DNA from: Symbiodinium natans
Taxonomy: Eukaryota; Sar; Dinophyceae; Suessiales; Symbiodiniaceae
Assembly: GCA_905221605.1 (NCBI GenBank)
Contig: CAJNDS010000698.1
Span: 50,203 to 87,187 of the forward strand
DNA: 36,985 nucleotides
Direction: 5' to 3'
Part shown: positions 1 through 12,012 of the stretch, piece by piece
How positions within the stretch are numbered: position 1 is the stretch's first letter
How the letters are laid out: every line of letters starts with the position of its first letter
The notes under the pieces: generated by a model
What the model saw: only the letters and a program-made list of their open reading frames with translations
The model's database searches: none
Told to the model about the DNA's origin: nothing
Position numbers and translations under genes: made by a program

Positions 1-1305
1 GCAGGTTTGGAGGGACCGAGGTGGCGGGAATTTGCACATTGGCCGCTGTGGGCTCATGATCGGAGATCATGGGAGACCACGCCCCATCCGGCCTGTGCGC
101 GGGAGACCACGGACGCATCCGGCCAGGCGCGTGACGATCTTGTTCAGAGAGTCAGAAAGGAGAGGACCCCAAATGTTCTCGTTCGAGGAAACTGGCAAAA
201 AGTTTATAGTTGCTACAATCCTTGCTGTAGGAGCTGCAAGGCTTGTGCAACCTTTGCTCTCAATGACGTCACCGTCGACTCCACTGCAACGCGTGCACCA
301 ACAACACTCACAAAGAACAATGCGAGCAAACACTGGCATCCAAGCGAAGTCCAGCAAACGCCTCCGCTGAAGATCACAGGTGGACCGCTAGTCGTCCTGA
401 TGCGTCAATTTGCAATCTACACGTGGGTTGGGAGATGTCGTTGTAAGACAGGCTGCGAATGCTCCACCATGACAACTGACCACAACCATGCCATGCACAC
501 ACGCACGCACATATGCACGCAGAGACGCAGGCACAAACGGATAGATATACACACACACACATGCAAACAAGCACAGACAACGACAAGCAAAAACCCTGCT
601 CAATGCGCCACCTGCTTTTGCACCGTACAATGGATAGAGCACCGACAAATGCAAATCTTCGGTGTCGTGAACAAGTATGCTGCTGGACTCCGCGCCTTCT
701 CGCGCAAGAGCGACGCCTGTGCTATGCTCTTATCAGGCTGCACAACAAGACCATGTCAAGTGACCACTTCTTACAAAGCGCTGTGCTAGCATGGAAGCTG
801 ACATTCCCGAAGGCCACTACGAGTAGCACCACATCCCAGAAGAATCATGGCCGCCCGTAGAAGTTTCTCATAGGTTAGAGCGTCCAGGGCTCTTCCGCAT
901 TTCCTGTTAGACGACGGGTTCGAGACTGAGATTGGGCCCCCCACCAGATGGGCATCACTGTAGTGCTTGTAGCGCCTCTGCAAAAGTCGGACACCGCTCA
1001 TGACAGACTCAGGGCTGCCGATGCCCCTTCTCAGGTTCTGTCACCACGGCAACTGAAAAGCCTTGCATTTCGAAGCTCTCGAAAAATCGCACAAAAGCCC
1101 CCCAAAAAATCCATGGCCAAACCCTGAGAATCAAAGCGTCAGGCCTCTGGCGGGCACCTGAGGAAGGATGCCTGTCGCAATCGGAGGCGGAGGCCTGCTG
1201 TTTTGCATCGGCGTTGGTGGACGGTTAGGGCCGACTCGGCTGAACAATAACTGTGATCAGTGGAGCTTGAACTTCGGTTCTCAGCCTAATTACTTTGCAA
1301 AGGGG
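1..1305. other. No recognised gene; CA-rich simple sequence inside
   Basis: A plus-strand frame stays open from the left edge to 789, but its product is rich in Thr, Cys, His and Arg, matches no family I recognise, and is partly made of the CA/CACG-rich simple sequence at about 488-575. I treat it as chance. Nothing else is supported up to the microsatellite at 1306. Confidence 0.5.
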
Positions 1306-1668
<363 letters not shown>

Positions 1669-3289
1669 AACTTGGCCCTCATTGTCCGTTTGTGAGCGCA
1701 GTTCGTGTCCTTCATGCACCGAATACCTTGGGGTGACACATTGCTGCCCAGGGCTATAGATTATAGATTACAGCAGCCTCACAGTCCACATCCAGCTACT
1801 GATTCCTCCAAGGCTTGACGGCGACAACAGAGCCCTCAAATCAAACCAAAATGTAAGCCTCGCCGCGAAGCTCGGAGATGCCAAACCAGGCCAAGTCCCC
1901 AACCCCAAGGAAGTTTCTCACCCACATATTCTTTTGATTGCATCACGCAAGCTCTCGCAGTCGGCGGCAAGCACGGCCGCTTCGCACGCGCCCGACTGGC
2001 TAACCTGCTCCAACACCAAACGCTTTGATTTTGCGAGGGTTTGTTTGCAGGGTTTCTCTTCTACGGTGCATCCTAACAAGCTGACCTCAACCTCCTGGCC
2101 CTCTAATTATCAAAGGCTTGCCACGTGCCCTGCTATGTTCGAGTGGGCCTGTTCTTTTAACCTGAAAGAGGTGCAGCGTCAAGCGGTATACATCCGGCAG
2201 ACACTGGCAACCGAGCAGTCACAAGTCGCTGCCTCTAAATACCCTCGGAAGCCTCACAGATCCTCACAGCTCTCCAGCCCCGAAGATGCTCTTGACCTCG
2301 TTTCGCTATGTTAAAGTCAGCGTCGAAATGCTCAAAGCGCACGCCGGAAGGCACAAGCACTTGCTTCTGGTGGTTCATCTCTTACATTCGATGTCATGGA
2401 GAAACAATGCCTGCAGCTCAAGGCCAGCCGCGGGATTCTCTTCAAAAGTTAGGTTTCCACGGTACATGCGCCATGGGGCGCCAGAAAATACAAAATTAGG
2501 TCGGGCCTTGTCCAACACGATCTGCAGCAAGCTCGGCGGCGGCGGAATCTGAGACCGCATGGCGCTTGTTACTGGGCATCTTATGTAAGTGCACTGCAGC
2601 CCTTCTTGTAAGTGCACCGTTCCGCTAAGCCTTTACCTCGCCCTAAATTTTTAACACCATTGAAATGGTCTGGAGATGCTTCCGCAAATAACCTGAGGAA
2701 ATCCCAGGGCGCAAAAACATAGTAGAACGTTACAGTGCCGAGCACACCGCACGATAACTAAAATTGTGTCGTCAGGAATGTCGTCTTTCCGTGGCTAAAC
2801 GGCACGCTTCGCAGTTTGTGTCCTATCCGCCTCCCTGCATTGACCATTACCGGCGATTTGGCCTTACCGCAAGGGTCCCATCCCTAAACCATGAACCATC
2901 TGGCGGCAACGTACCCACCAGGCCTCGGCAGCGCTCAGCTGCCCTTCCAGGGCAGCCCGAGCGAAAGCTAAAAGGTCCTGTCCGTCCTGCCAGTCAGAGG
3001 CTCTGCTACCTCCTAAGATCGGTTGAGGAATCTGCCTTAAACGAAAAGCTAACGAGGCACTTTCGGAACACTCCTGAATTCAGGGGTCTTGGAATCTCCA
3101 GGCAGTGATCCAAAGGCAGAGCTCGTCGAGGGGAATTTCCGAAGTCTTGGCTTTGGCAGAGGGATGCCTATCCACTTGAACCCCAGAACAAGAAAGCTTG
3201 GGAAGCTCGGGCCGAATTAGAGGCAGATAGAGGGTCCGTGCAGGCAAACCAAATGGGCGAGGAATTCTTTTGCACACCTGCTTTTTGGG
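1669..3289. other. Intergenic or intronic DNA without a supported gene
   Basis: Short open frames occur at 1934-2314, 2286-2552 and 2764-3108 on plus and 2375-2617 on minus. They overlap each other, show no family signature and have no convincing splice sites. I see no repeat structure here. Confidence 0.4.
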
Positions 3290-4030
3290 CTAGAGTTTCC
3301 TATTTTTATACAGAGGACATAAAGGTTTCTCTATCAAACTACAGAGGGCTTGGAGGTTTTCCTACTGAAATGCAGAGGAAATTGCCTAGGAAAATATAGA
3401 GGAAATAAAGGCTTTAATTGAAAAAGTACAAACGCAGGTTTTCCTCAAAACACAAGCCATGCTCGCATGACGGGTTTGGAAAAGTATGTGCATGCTTTCT
3501 TGACACAAATCCTCTTTTTGTGGCATGATAGGGGGAGCCCCTCTAACAATTTGCAAACACAATACTCACACGGGTTTGGAAAAGGCATGGCACGTTTCTG
3601 AACGCAGGTCCTCTGCAAGGCCCGCCCATGTCAAGCACTCGCATGACGGGCTTGGAAAGGAGTCGCATGTTTGCTTGATGCAAGCCCTCTTTATGGCATG
3701 ATCTTCTTATCAAGCATGCTTGAAATATATGCTCCTTTGTATAACTATTGATTTGTGTCATTGATTCTTTCCGTCTTTCCGTTCTGTCAACCTCTATGTC
3801 CCTATGTTTTATTAGGGAGCCATTCCCCCTCTGTACTTCAATAGGAAAGCAAAATTTGTTCTAGTCTATGTTCAATAAGAAAGTTTCTATTTCCTCCCGA
3901 TTTCATAGAAAAATCCATTTCCTTTGTATCCTAAGTCGATTTCGTATGTAGTTTGCAAAATAATTCGGGGCCAATTTGAATCGTTCGAGTTTGTGGGGCG
4001 AAAGACAAATCGTGTAAAAACAAAACTAAA
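3290..4030. repeat. AT-rich patch with direct repeats
   Basis: This stretch is clearly richer in A and T than its surroundings. At 3300-3430 a degenerate motif of the form ACAGAGGAAATAAAGG recurs about four times, and a reverse-complement-like TTTCTATTTCCTCC lies at about 3880-3897. Two longer direct repeats start near 3432 and 3603, about 171 bp apart. Both share a GCAGGT-TCCTC start, CTCGCATGACGGGTTTGGAAA and a CAAATCCTCTTT/CAAGCCCTCTTT-TGGCATGAT end, and a partial copy lies between them. No gene is supported. Confidence 0.6.
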
Positions 4031-4474
4031 AAAAAACAAATGTGGTGGAGAGGGTCAACAAATGTATGAATCAAGGTCACGTGAAGAGTTGTTACTGGGG
4101 CTGTCACCCTCAATATTGAATTGCTAGTGGTTCAGGATCGATGACACATGTTCTTGTAAGGCAATGGGATGGAATTTTGCTCAAGACTAAATGCAGGTTG
4201 GCAGGTATGTCGAAACTCATTAACCATGTCTACCACGTTACTCGCTTTCTACCGTGCAAGGGGGAGGGGCACAGTCCTGAGCCCCCGTGTAGCGATAGAG
4301 CTTGTGCTTTGCAAAGAGCAGTGTCGCGGGCACCTGGGGTCGCTCCAGACAAGCCAGTTTGGGAATGTGTCGAACTCCTCATAACTCTGGATTTCTGACT
4401 GCACTGTCCTAGAGCCCCCTTTTGCTCCTCTGTTACCACTCGAGCCTCGCTGATGCCAAATCGTTTCCATAGAC

Positions 4475-4645
4475 CTCCACTCCCGCGTCTCCATGCGGCA
4501 TGGAGGTGCGTCCATGAGTCCCCAGCACCAGCAACATGGAATCAACATGGCTTCGCATGACCGACTTGAAGTGACATGTCCACGACGGTCCTGCGCTGTC
4601 CACTTTGTCTACGTGGGCGGGAATCACGTACATGTCTCGGAGTTC
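4475..4645 (-). CDS. Candidate internal exon, unidentified protein
   Basis: On the minus strand a 171-bp segment (57 codons, phase 0 at both ends) is bounded by an acceptor-like TGCCGGCAG|GAA at 4645 and a donor-like GTGGAG|GTCTAT at 4475. It reads ELRDMYVIPAHVDKVDSAGP near the start and SMLLVLGTHGRTSMPHGDAG near the end, and many codons end in G or C, as in the better supported genes of this window. The open frame itself continues beyond both proposed ends (4433-4849), so the boundaries are inferred. I do not recognise the family, and no neighbouring exon was found. It could be chance. Confidence 0.3.
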
Positions 4646-4849
4646 CTGCCGGCATGCTTGCAATTGGACAGGGCGGAAAGGCCCTGTTGTGGGTGCGACT
4701 TCGTGCTGAGACGAATCTAAAGAACTTTTGCAGGGGTTGCGCGCACCGACCCGTGGTGAGTACACCCACCTTTTTTTGCCAAAGATGATGCTACTTTTGT
4801 AAGTTTTGCAAACGGCGAACTGAGATTTCACGCTGTCCAGACAGGTCAA

Positions 4850-6227
4850 CTATTCGTGGTCCCCTGATGAGGGCAACCGAACGTGCGAGCGAACCACTAA
4901 CCGTCACTAACCCTAGGAACTTTGTTATCTTTCGAGGGTTTTACCAAGCCCCTGACTGGAATCTCAATCAACACGTTTTGTCGTCGAGGCCGTACAAGCG
5001 TGCGCGCTGCCGATTCCCCAAAACTTGATCCTCTGCAACTTCACGGCTCAAGGATTCTGCCATGTCTTATGCCCACTTATGCGCATCTTGATGGGTTTTG
5101 GTAGCAAAATGCCGTGCATCTGGCATCACTCTGGTGGAACGAATAAACCCTTTGTAGCTGAATCCTGCACATGCAAACTGCTTTCGCAAGCGAGTAAAGT
5201 GGCTTAGGGCCAGTTTTTGGGAACCCCCACCCAGGTCCTCTTCCACGGAATCTAAGGCCTGCAGGGGGAATGTGGGACAAGGGGGAACTTATATAGGATG
5301 TAGATGTCACGCAGTTCTTTGCTTGGTGAATATTGTGAAGGAAAATGAAATGGCGTGTGCCCTTGTGCTTACAGTTTGGACAGCAAAGTGTGCATAAAGC
5401 GAGAGTGGCCGTACATTGTACAAGCCTGGTACCAGTGCAGCGCATGTAGTCCCATGTGTGATTTTGTACTTTCTCCAGCGGCTGAAAGAAATCAATTTAT
5501 GGGAAACTACATGCTTGCGGCATCAATGTTCGGAGCATCGTTGGGGCGCTCAGGGGTGCCCCAAGACCCACCTCACGAAATCTGTCGCAGCTGCCGCAGC
5601 CGTTCGAGCCGAACCTGAAGCGCTTCCAAGCTTGAAGGCTCTGAACGGCGCTCTGCTCTAGGGGATCTGGGGCGATACTGCGACTGCTGCAACGACACAG
5701 GGCTCGGAGTCTGATGCGCCTCTGCGATTGGATCCCCTCCAACATCCCACCGGCACCTCATGGACCGAACATCCCCCAACATCCAAAAAAAACCCAAAGC
5801 GCTCGAAGCGCTCGACGCTCAAAGCACTCAAGGGCCCCTCGCGTCACGAGCCAGCTCCCCGTTGTCATGCCGGTAGATGCCTGGCACGTCGGATATCCAA
5901 AAGCAGGCTTAAAATCTTAAATAGCTTCTGGCTGTGATACATTGTTGACTCCCTGTATGCTGTGTACGTTTCGAGTGCCGATTTATTTCACCTTCTATGT
6001 GATGGACAATAAGGTGCTCAGGATCAGCACCCAGGGAACGCACGGTACCCCACAAGCGCATCAGTTTGCCTGCGTTTGGTGCTCGAACGTCTCATCATTC
6101 AGCTGCTGCCTCAGCATTGAACTGTCATGACTGCACCGGGATCCACTCTAGTGCATTAATCAAGACCTTTCTCATGCCCAAGAATTAGAGACATCTTGGA
6201 ACAATGCTGGCGAAGGGGTGAGGGCTG
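4850..6227. other. No supported gene
   Basis: Only short overlapping frames are present (for example 4922-5104, 5077-5445 and 5497-5797), without family signatures. A short run of GCTCGAAGCGCTCGACGCTC-like imperfect repeats lies at about 5800-5830. Confidence 0.4.
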
Positions 6228-6243
6228 AGTCAGTATAACGTGG

Positions 6244-6331
6244 GCAGTAAATCGGAAAGCTTCAATCAGAAAACGGGACGGCACAAGAAAACGCGGAGGT
6301 TTCAGTCAGAAAACTCGAAGGGCTGACTCAG
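6244..6331 (+). repeat. Left inverted repeat of the 6.2-9.2 kb block
   Basis: This contains GCAGTAAATCGG followed by TCAATCAGAAAACGGGACG, then CAGTCAGAAAACTCGAAGGG. The same order is found on the opposite strand at 9155-9087. Confidence 0.65.
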
Positions 6332-6371
6332 CAAAACGTGAAGGCTGAGTCAGCAAAACCAAAAGCCTCAA

Positions 6372-6795
6372 AATGCCGCAAACACACGCCGAGGAAACAG
6401 TCGTCCAAAGGCCTCAAATCCGGAAACAAATAGGCGAAAAAGAGAAAAACGAACGCAACATTCGGAAAACGCGCACCTGTAAAACGAAGAGGCCCGAATG
6501 TGCGAACGGAACCGAGCCAGAAGGAGAAGAAAAGTTTGGTCATTTGGTCAATCGCACGTGTCCGAAAGCCCCAACCCGAAAATATCCGAAAATCGAAGGT
6601 GCTCGTCGGAAAAAAACTAGCCGCAAAACGAACAAGCTCAGCGCGAACACGCGACAAGCTTCGAACGTGCGAACGGAACCGTGAGAAAAGCAAAGCTCGG
6701 TCATTTGGTCAATCACGTGTGTCCGCCAGTCACAATTGGAAGAAGTGCAGCCGTAAAACGAAGAGGCTCAGTGCGAAAACGCGACACCTCCGCTG
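6372..6795. repeat. Imperfect long tandem repeat (about 170 bp)
   Basis: A unit containing CGAACGTGCGAACGGAACCG, GAAAAG..TTTGGTCATTTGGTCAATC, CACGTGTCCG and GCCGYAAAACGAAGAGGCTC occurs about twice here. A third copy lies inside the minisatellite at about 7438-7572. Lys/Arg-rich open frames on plus (6373-6684 and 6500-6796) are products of this composition and are not called as genes. Confidence 0.6.
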
Positions 6796-9060
6796 AAATC
6801 TTGATTCAAGTTAATCCAAGAAGGCTCCTCCGGTGAAGGCTGGGTTTCAAGTTGGGCCTAAGAAGGCCCCTCCGGTGACATCTTGGTTCAAGTTTTGAAC
6901 CCAAAAAGGCCCTTCGGATGAAATCTTGGTTTCAAGTTGGGCCCAAAAAGGCCGGCGAAGTCTTGCTTTCAAGTTGGGCCCAAGAAGGCCCCTCCGGCGA
7001 AATCTTGGTTTCGAATTGGGGCCAAGAAGGCCTTTCTTGTGAAATCTAGGTTTCACCTAGATTTCAAGTTGATCCCGAGAAGGCCTCGCCGGTGAAATCT
7101 TGCTTTCAAATTTGGCCCAAGAAGGCCCGTCGGGTCTAACTCTTGGGTGCGAGTTGGGCCCGAGAAGGCCCTTCCGATGAATCCTTGGTTTCAAGTTGAT
7201 CCCAAGAAGGGCCCTCCGGTGAGATCATGGTTCATAACTTGGGCCCAGGGTCATGAAGGCCTCAGACAGACAGACCCAAGCGCCGATCCAGGCCCCTCCA
7301 GTAAAATCTTGGTTTCAAGTTGGGCCCAAGAAGGCCCCTCCCGGTGAAATCTGAGTTTCAAGTTGACTCCGAAAAGGCCCCTCCGGAGGAATCTTGGTTT
7401 CAACTTGATCTCAAGAAGGCCCCTCTGGTGAAGTCCCATCCGAAAATCGAAGGCGCTGGTCGGGAAAATGAGCAGCCGTAAAACGAAGAGGTTCAATGCT
7501 GCGAAAATGCGACAAGCTTCGAACGTGCAAACGGAACCGCGACAGGAGGAGAAGAAATGTTTGGTCATTTCCGGCCGCTGAAATCTTGCTTTCAAGTTGA
7601 TCCCAAGAAGGCCCCTCCGGCGAAATCTTGGTTTTAACTAGGGTCCAAGAAGGCCCCTCCTGTGACATCTTGGTTTCAAGTGGATCCCAATTTGGTGAAA
7701 TCTTGGTTCAAGTTCCGGTGAAATCTTGGTTTCAAGTTCGGCCAAGAAGGCCCTTCATGTGAAATCTTGGTTTCAAGCTGAGTCCAAGAATGCCCCTCCG
7801 GTGAAATCTTGCTTTCCAGTTGGGCCCAAGAAGGCCCCTCCAGTCAAGGAGGCCCAAGAAGGCCCTTCCGGTGCAATCTTGCTTTCAAGTTGGGCTCAAA
7901 AAGGCCCTTCCGGTGAACTCTTGGCCCAACCCTCCAGTGAAATCTTGGTTTCAAGTTGGGCCCAAGAAGGCCCCTCTGGTGAAATTTTGGTTTCGAGTTG
8001 GGGCCAAAAAGCAAAAAAGAAGGCCCGTCCTGTCAAATCTTGGCTTCAAGTTGATCCCAAGAAGGATCCTCCGGTGAAATCTTGCTTTAAGGCTCCTGCG
8101 ATGACATCTTGGTTTCAAGTTGGGCCCTCCCCAAGAAGAAGTTTATTCCGGTGAAATGCAGTTGGGCCCAAGAAGACCCCTCCGGCGAAATCTTGGCTTC
8201 ACGTTGGGTCCAACGGTGAAATCTTGGTTTCAAGTTCACAAGTTGGGCCCTCCCCAAGAAGAAGTCCCCTCCGGTAAAATAGAAGCCCCTCCGGTGAAAT
8301 CTTGCTTTCAACTTGGGCCCAAGAAGGCCCCTCCAGTGAAAGAAGCCCCGCCGGTGAAATCCGCCGAGGCCTCGGGCCGGAGGTGTATAGGTTGTCAGAA
8401 CAGGCAGCCCCCCTCCAAACTCCCCCCACACCCAAACCCCTTTTTCGGACCCCTTTTTTTGGCCTCAAATGGGTACCCCCCCTGGGAAACCGGGGTCCGC
8501 AAGCGGACGGTTCGCCAGGACCAGAGGCAGTTGAAGCCCCTCCCAGCAGGGCCCCCCGCCCCCTACCCTCCCCCCCTACGCCCCTCCCCCCCCCGACCTC
8601 CCCCTCCCCCCCCCCTCCCCCCCACCCTGCCGAAGAGTCGCCTTAAACCTTAAGGGGCCTGGCTCAACCCTACGATCACTCCAAGCCGAACCCTAAACCC
8701 AAAAAAACCCTCAACCCCAAAGCGTGAACCTTGAGCCCTAAACTAACCCTCAACCCCAAACCCCAAACCATAAACCATAAACCCGGAACCCTCAACCCTC
8801 AACCCAACCCTTATTGCTTGGGGTCCAGCGACTTGGGCTCACGCGGATGCGCTGGGCCGGGCCGAGGCGGGTCGCGTAGCGTTAAAATTATGGTTTCAAG
8901 TTGGGCCCAAGAAGACCCCTCCGGTGAAATCTTGGTTTCAAGCTTGGCCCTGGAAGTCTTGGTTTCAAGAAGGCCCCTCAGGTGAATTCTTGGTTTCAAG
9001 TTGGAACCAAGGCCGGGCCCCTCAGCTGAAATCTTGGTTTCAAGTTGGGCAAATCTTGGT
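6796..9060. repeat. Degenerate 42-bp minisatellite
   Basis: The consensus is close to GGTGAAATCTTGGTTTCAAG followed by TTGGGCCCAAGAAGGCCCCT and CC, 42 bp in total, with roughly 35 full or partial copies. It is dense at 6796-8345 and resumes at 8885-9060 after a C-rich and telomere-like interruption. Because 42 is a multiple of three, all frames can stay open with a 14-residue period, for example a GEILVSSWAQEGPS-type repeat. This explains the many apparent proteins at 6847-8985 on both strands. Copies differ by point changes and small indels, so this is not a conserved protein repeat. Confidence 0.9.
8395..8820. repeat. C-rich tract followed by telomere-like CCCTAAA sequence
   Basis: 8400-8635 is strongly C-rich, with runs of up to about nine C, and could form G-quadruplex on the opposite strand. 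8680-8815 is a degenerate CCCTAAACCC-type tract matching the TTTAGGG telomere motif of plants and dinoflagellates, read as the C-rich strand on plus. Confidence 0.7.
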
Positions 9061-9086
9061 TTTTCGGACGGGGCCCTGGCGTTGTT

Positions 9087-9155
9087 CTGATTGAGCCCTT
9101 CGGATTTTCTGACTGGTGCGCCCCGTTTTCTGACTCAGGCGTGCCGTTTTACTGC
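9087..9155 (-). repeat. Right inverted repeat of the 6.2-9.2 kb block
   Basis: Read on the minus strand it gives GCAGTAAAACGGCACGCCTG, then CAGTCAGAAAATCCGAAGGG, matching the left flank in sequence and order. Confidence 0.65.
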
Positions 9156-9200
9156 AAAGGCTTTACGTCATGACGCCGTCGTTTTCTGACTGACGCTGCT

Positions 9201-10730
9201 CCCGAAGCGTCCTAACAATCCAAACACCCCGCCGCTGCACTTACACGCGAAGGCCGCGAAGGCTCTCCAGCAGTCAACCAAGTCAGTCGGAAGACACGGC
9301 CGCCGATGGCAACGACAGTACCTCTGAAACAGACTAAGGCCCGCTGGGTTCACTGAAGGGATGTCAGTGGCATCGAGGCCTGGAGATGGACATTGATACC
9401 CGCAACCATGACGCCATGATTCACGCTGACCCTCCGTAGGAACATCCCCACCGATCAAGCCGCAGCCAAAAAAAACATCCGGCAACAGCCTGCACCTAGA
9501 AATGTAGAGGCTTGGCCAGTGTGAAGACACGTTTCTCAGATTCGTCTTGCAGTATAGGAAAAGTCCCAAGATCAATCCAACTGGATCTTGTGCTTGTTTT
9601 GGGTCTTTGGCCCTATGCCATGGAGCGTGTGCACATGCACATGTACTTCACACTCTTTGTCTAACGCCCTTGCCTCGAACTGAATACCGCCTGTCAATGA
9701 TAGGTCATGCCACAAGGGCACCCAGCATGCAGCGACCAGCTGCCGGAGTGCCATAGCTGCGTAGCTGGCTGAACTTCTAGTCAGCCCAATTACTTCTAGG
9801 CCGTGCTAAGATCTGTTCAGGAGATGTGCTGCACCGTGCAACACCGCGCAGCTCAGATTCACAAGGCTTGGGGCTGCAACGAGTTTGTGGAGGCCATGGG
9901 CAATTCTTGGGTTTGGAAGAGACATGGAGTTGAAATGAGCTGAAGCTGGGTCTCGAAGCTGGCATTGCACGCGCCCGGTGCTGAAGAGTTCTGCATGAAT
10001 GCCCAGACTGTCTAAAGCTTCTTCTTGTTCTGCATAGCAGCTCTGGCTCTCTAAATCTCTCAAACAGTTTGCATCTCCTTCCCCGTCTGGTTAGATGTGC
10101 GCAACAATGGAAAGTCGAGCCTTGAGAAACTTTCGAGTGGGCTGGACCCAAACCCTGGCAACCTCCCTTCGGCCTCCATGTGCGCAGATTGCGGCGCCGC
10201 ATCCATGGGGGTAGCTTCCACTGGGCAGCAGGTAGCAACTGTCCATTCCCAAGAAGCAAGAAAATGGATTGCACTCCTATGTGATCGTGTAAACCTAAAC
10301 TGATTTTGGAGCATGCTTCCCTTTGCTGCTTGAAGTCTTTATGCTCCCGAGCGCCATCGTTTCATCGATGATTCAGCGCTATTGGACTGTTACTCAAACC
10401 TTCACGGCCTTTGACTCAACTGAGAGACAAGGACGAATCTCTGGAGTTGACTTGGAGCGGCCTGCGCTGCCTGCCTGCTCCGCGAGAAGCCTGAGACTAT
10501 CGGAACTTTCTCACAAGAGCCATGTAACTGGATTCACCTCTACTTCGTCCACCTTCAGATCTGCGATGGCGTGCAGCTGTCATAGTGAAAGAAATGGAAC
10601 TGGAAACTGTGGGCTCTAGCCGCTGCGTTTTGGCGTCCGCAATCGCCTCAGGGCATGGAGATGTGAAGCTTCAACTTCAGGAGGGAAACTCCGCTGCAAT
10701 ACTCCTGCCACGAAAAGCAAGTGTATGGAG
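9201..10730. other. No firmly supported gene; weak minus-strand coding candidate
   Basis: A minus frame at 9806-10063 has a protein-like start (MRDLESQSCYAEQEEALDSL), but the remainder is unremarkable and I recognise no family. Other frames (9168-9575, 9777-10274, 10323-10619) look like chance. No repeats are evident. Confidence 0.25.
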
Positions 10731-10733
10731 CAG

Positions 10734-11560
10734 TCAGGGAAGTAAAGCTGAGAAATAGGCCAGCCTACTTGCGCCAGAACAAGCTAGAGAACGACCAAAT
10801 AGTGGCCGTAACACTCCTGCGCCTGCAATGCGCTTGCGAATTACGAAATATACACCCCAAGGGCCAAGGGTAACGAACTCCGAATCTTGAAATACAACTT
10901 GGAAGGTTATGCAAATGTGCAAGTGCGACAGTCGGCGAATCAGCCACTGTCGAGCCTTAGCTGAGGATGCAACTGGGCTGAGTGTCTCCACCAGTTGTCT
11001 GCGCTCTTTCTCCTGACGGCGCAATTCTTGCACTGTGCCTCTGCATCCCGCACTTCTCCTTCTGCCATTACCCCCGCCCCATCCAGCCCAGATCGAAAAA
11101 ACTCATCGAAATCCGGGCCCAGCTCAACTAACACTGCCCCCGGAACTCCCCAGATCCTTGAAGAAGCGTTTGGTCTTCCTGTCGGAGATGTCCAGCTTGA
11201 GGTTCGCCAACCGAATTGACAGATCCTGTACAATCCGCTCCCTCCCCAGTTCCCATGCCACAGCTCCTGAATCCCCAAATCATCATCCATGCACCCTGCA
11301 CCCCTTCGATCCCCATTTAAACTCGAAGGAGGGGCGTAGCAGGGCTGTGAGGGCGTGCTCAGGCGTTTAAGGCGTTTTGCTCTGGACAGGGCTATCAGGC
11401 TGAAGATGGAACTTGAGAATCTTGAGCAGCCCTCTTTAGGTCTTAAAAGTAGGGCCAACTGTGTGCCTTTTTTTGCAGGGAAGACCTGGAAAGCTGACCA
11501 TCTCAATCTCTCCTCTCAATGCCGCGGATCGAAAGAGGCCAAGGTGGCCGATCAGTCTCC
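10734..11560 (-). other. Possible fragments of an unidentified minus-strand gene
   Basis: Two minus-strand stretches look protein-like. At about 11110-11250 a frame without ATG reads RERIVQDLSIRLANLKLDIS and then DRKTKRFFKDLG. At about 10900-11030 another reads VQELRRQEKERRQLVETLSP, a charged helix-like segment. They lie in different frames, so an intron or decay would be needed to join them. The proposed junctions do not give a clean phase match, so no exon model is offered. A longer minus frame (10940-11506) overlaps them and looks less protein-like. Confidence 0.25.
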
Positions 11561-11879
11561 ATTCCACAAGCTCTGAACCCTAAACATCCTTTAACCATCT
11601 TCAAACCCGCTTGAAACCCTACTTCGTCCAAACCTGCAAGCCTACTACACTGTCCACAGGTGGCGCCTTCCTCGACATGTCCAGTGCCTTCCGCGGCAGG
11701 CTTGGAGTGCAGGGCTCAGACTTTTTTGTAGCCGTCCGTGGTTACCCCTTAGCCCGGCTTCGAAACCGAAGTGAGTCTGTGGTTTAGCGGTTCAATGCCG
11801 ATGTCGTGCTTCACAATTTTCGTTCCAAACCGCAAATGACGTGAGCCAAGACTTTACTCCCTTCTTGCTTTCCTTCTTG

Positions 11880-11886
11880 TTGTTGT

Positions 11887-11954
<68 letters not shown>

Positions 11955-11967
11955 TCGTTGTCGTTGT

Positions 11968-12000
<33 letters not shown>

Positions 12001-12012
12001 CGTGGTTGTCGT
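11880..12012. repeat. GTCGCT hexanucleotide microsatellite
   Basis: About a dozen GTCGCT/GTCGTT units followed by GTCGTC-type triplets. Minus frames read Asp-Ser or Gln-Arg dipeptide runs and plus frames read Leu-Ser. No family or start supports a coding role. Confidence 0.9.

Larger units (their letters stand above)
6228..9200. mobile_element. Possible foldback/transposon-like element with inverted flanks around a minisatellite
   Basis: The left flank (about 6228-6360) and right flank (about 9061-9200) are imperfect inverted repeats. Segment 6244-6280 matches the reverse complement of 9119-9155 at 30 of 37 bases, and 6303-6331 matches the reverse complement of 9087-9115 at 25 of 29. The two segments come in the same order and are separated by slightly different spacers. 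Both flanks carry repeated GTCAGAAAAC words. The inside is almost entirely tandem repeat and has no transposase-like frame. I infer a non-autonomous foldback-type element, or a minisatellite that expanded inside one. No target-site duplication could be identified by eye. Confidence 0.5.

Noticed and set aside
7-789. 260-codon open frame at the left edge
   Set aside because: Composition dominated by Thr, Cys, His and Arg, part of it is CA-rich simple sequence, no ATG-defined start and no family signature.
4170-4190. GGAATTTTGCTCAAG resembling the end of the dinoflagellate spliced leader (CATTTTGGCTCAAG)
   Set aside because: One base missing, the 5' half of the leader does not match and no retrogene-like frame follows; likely chance.
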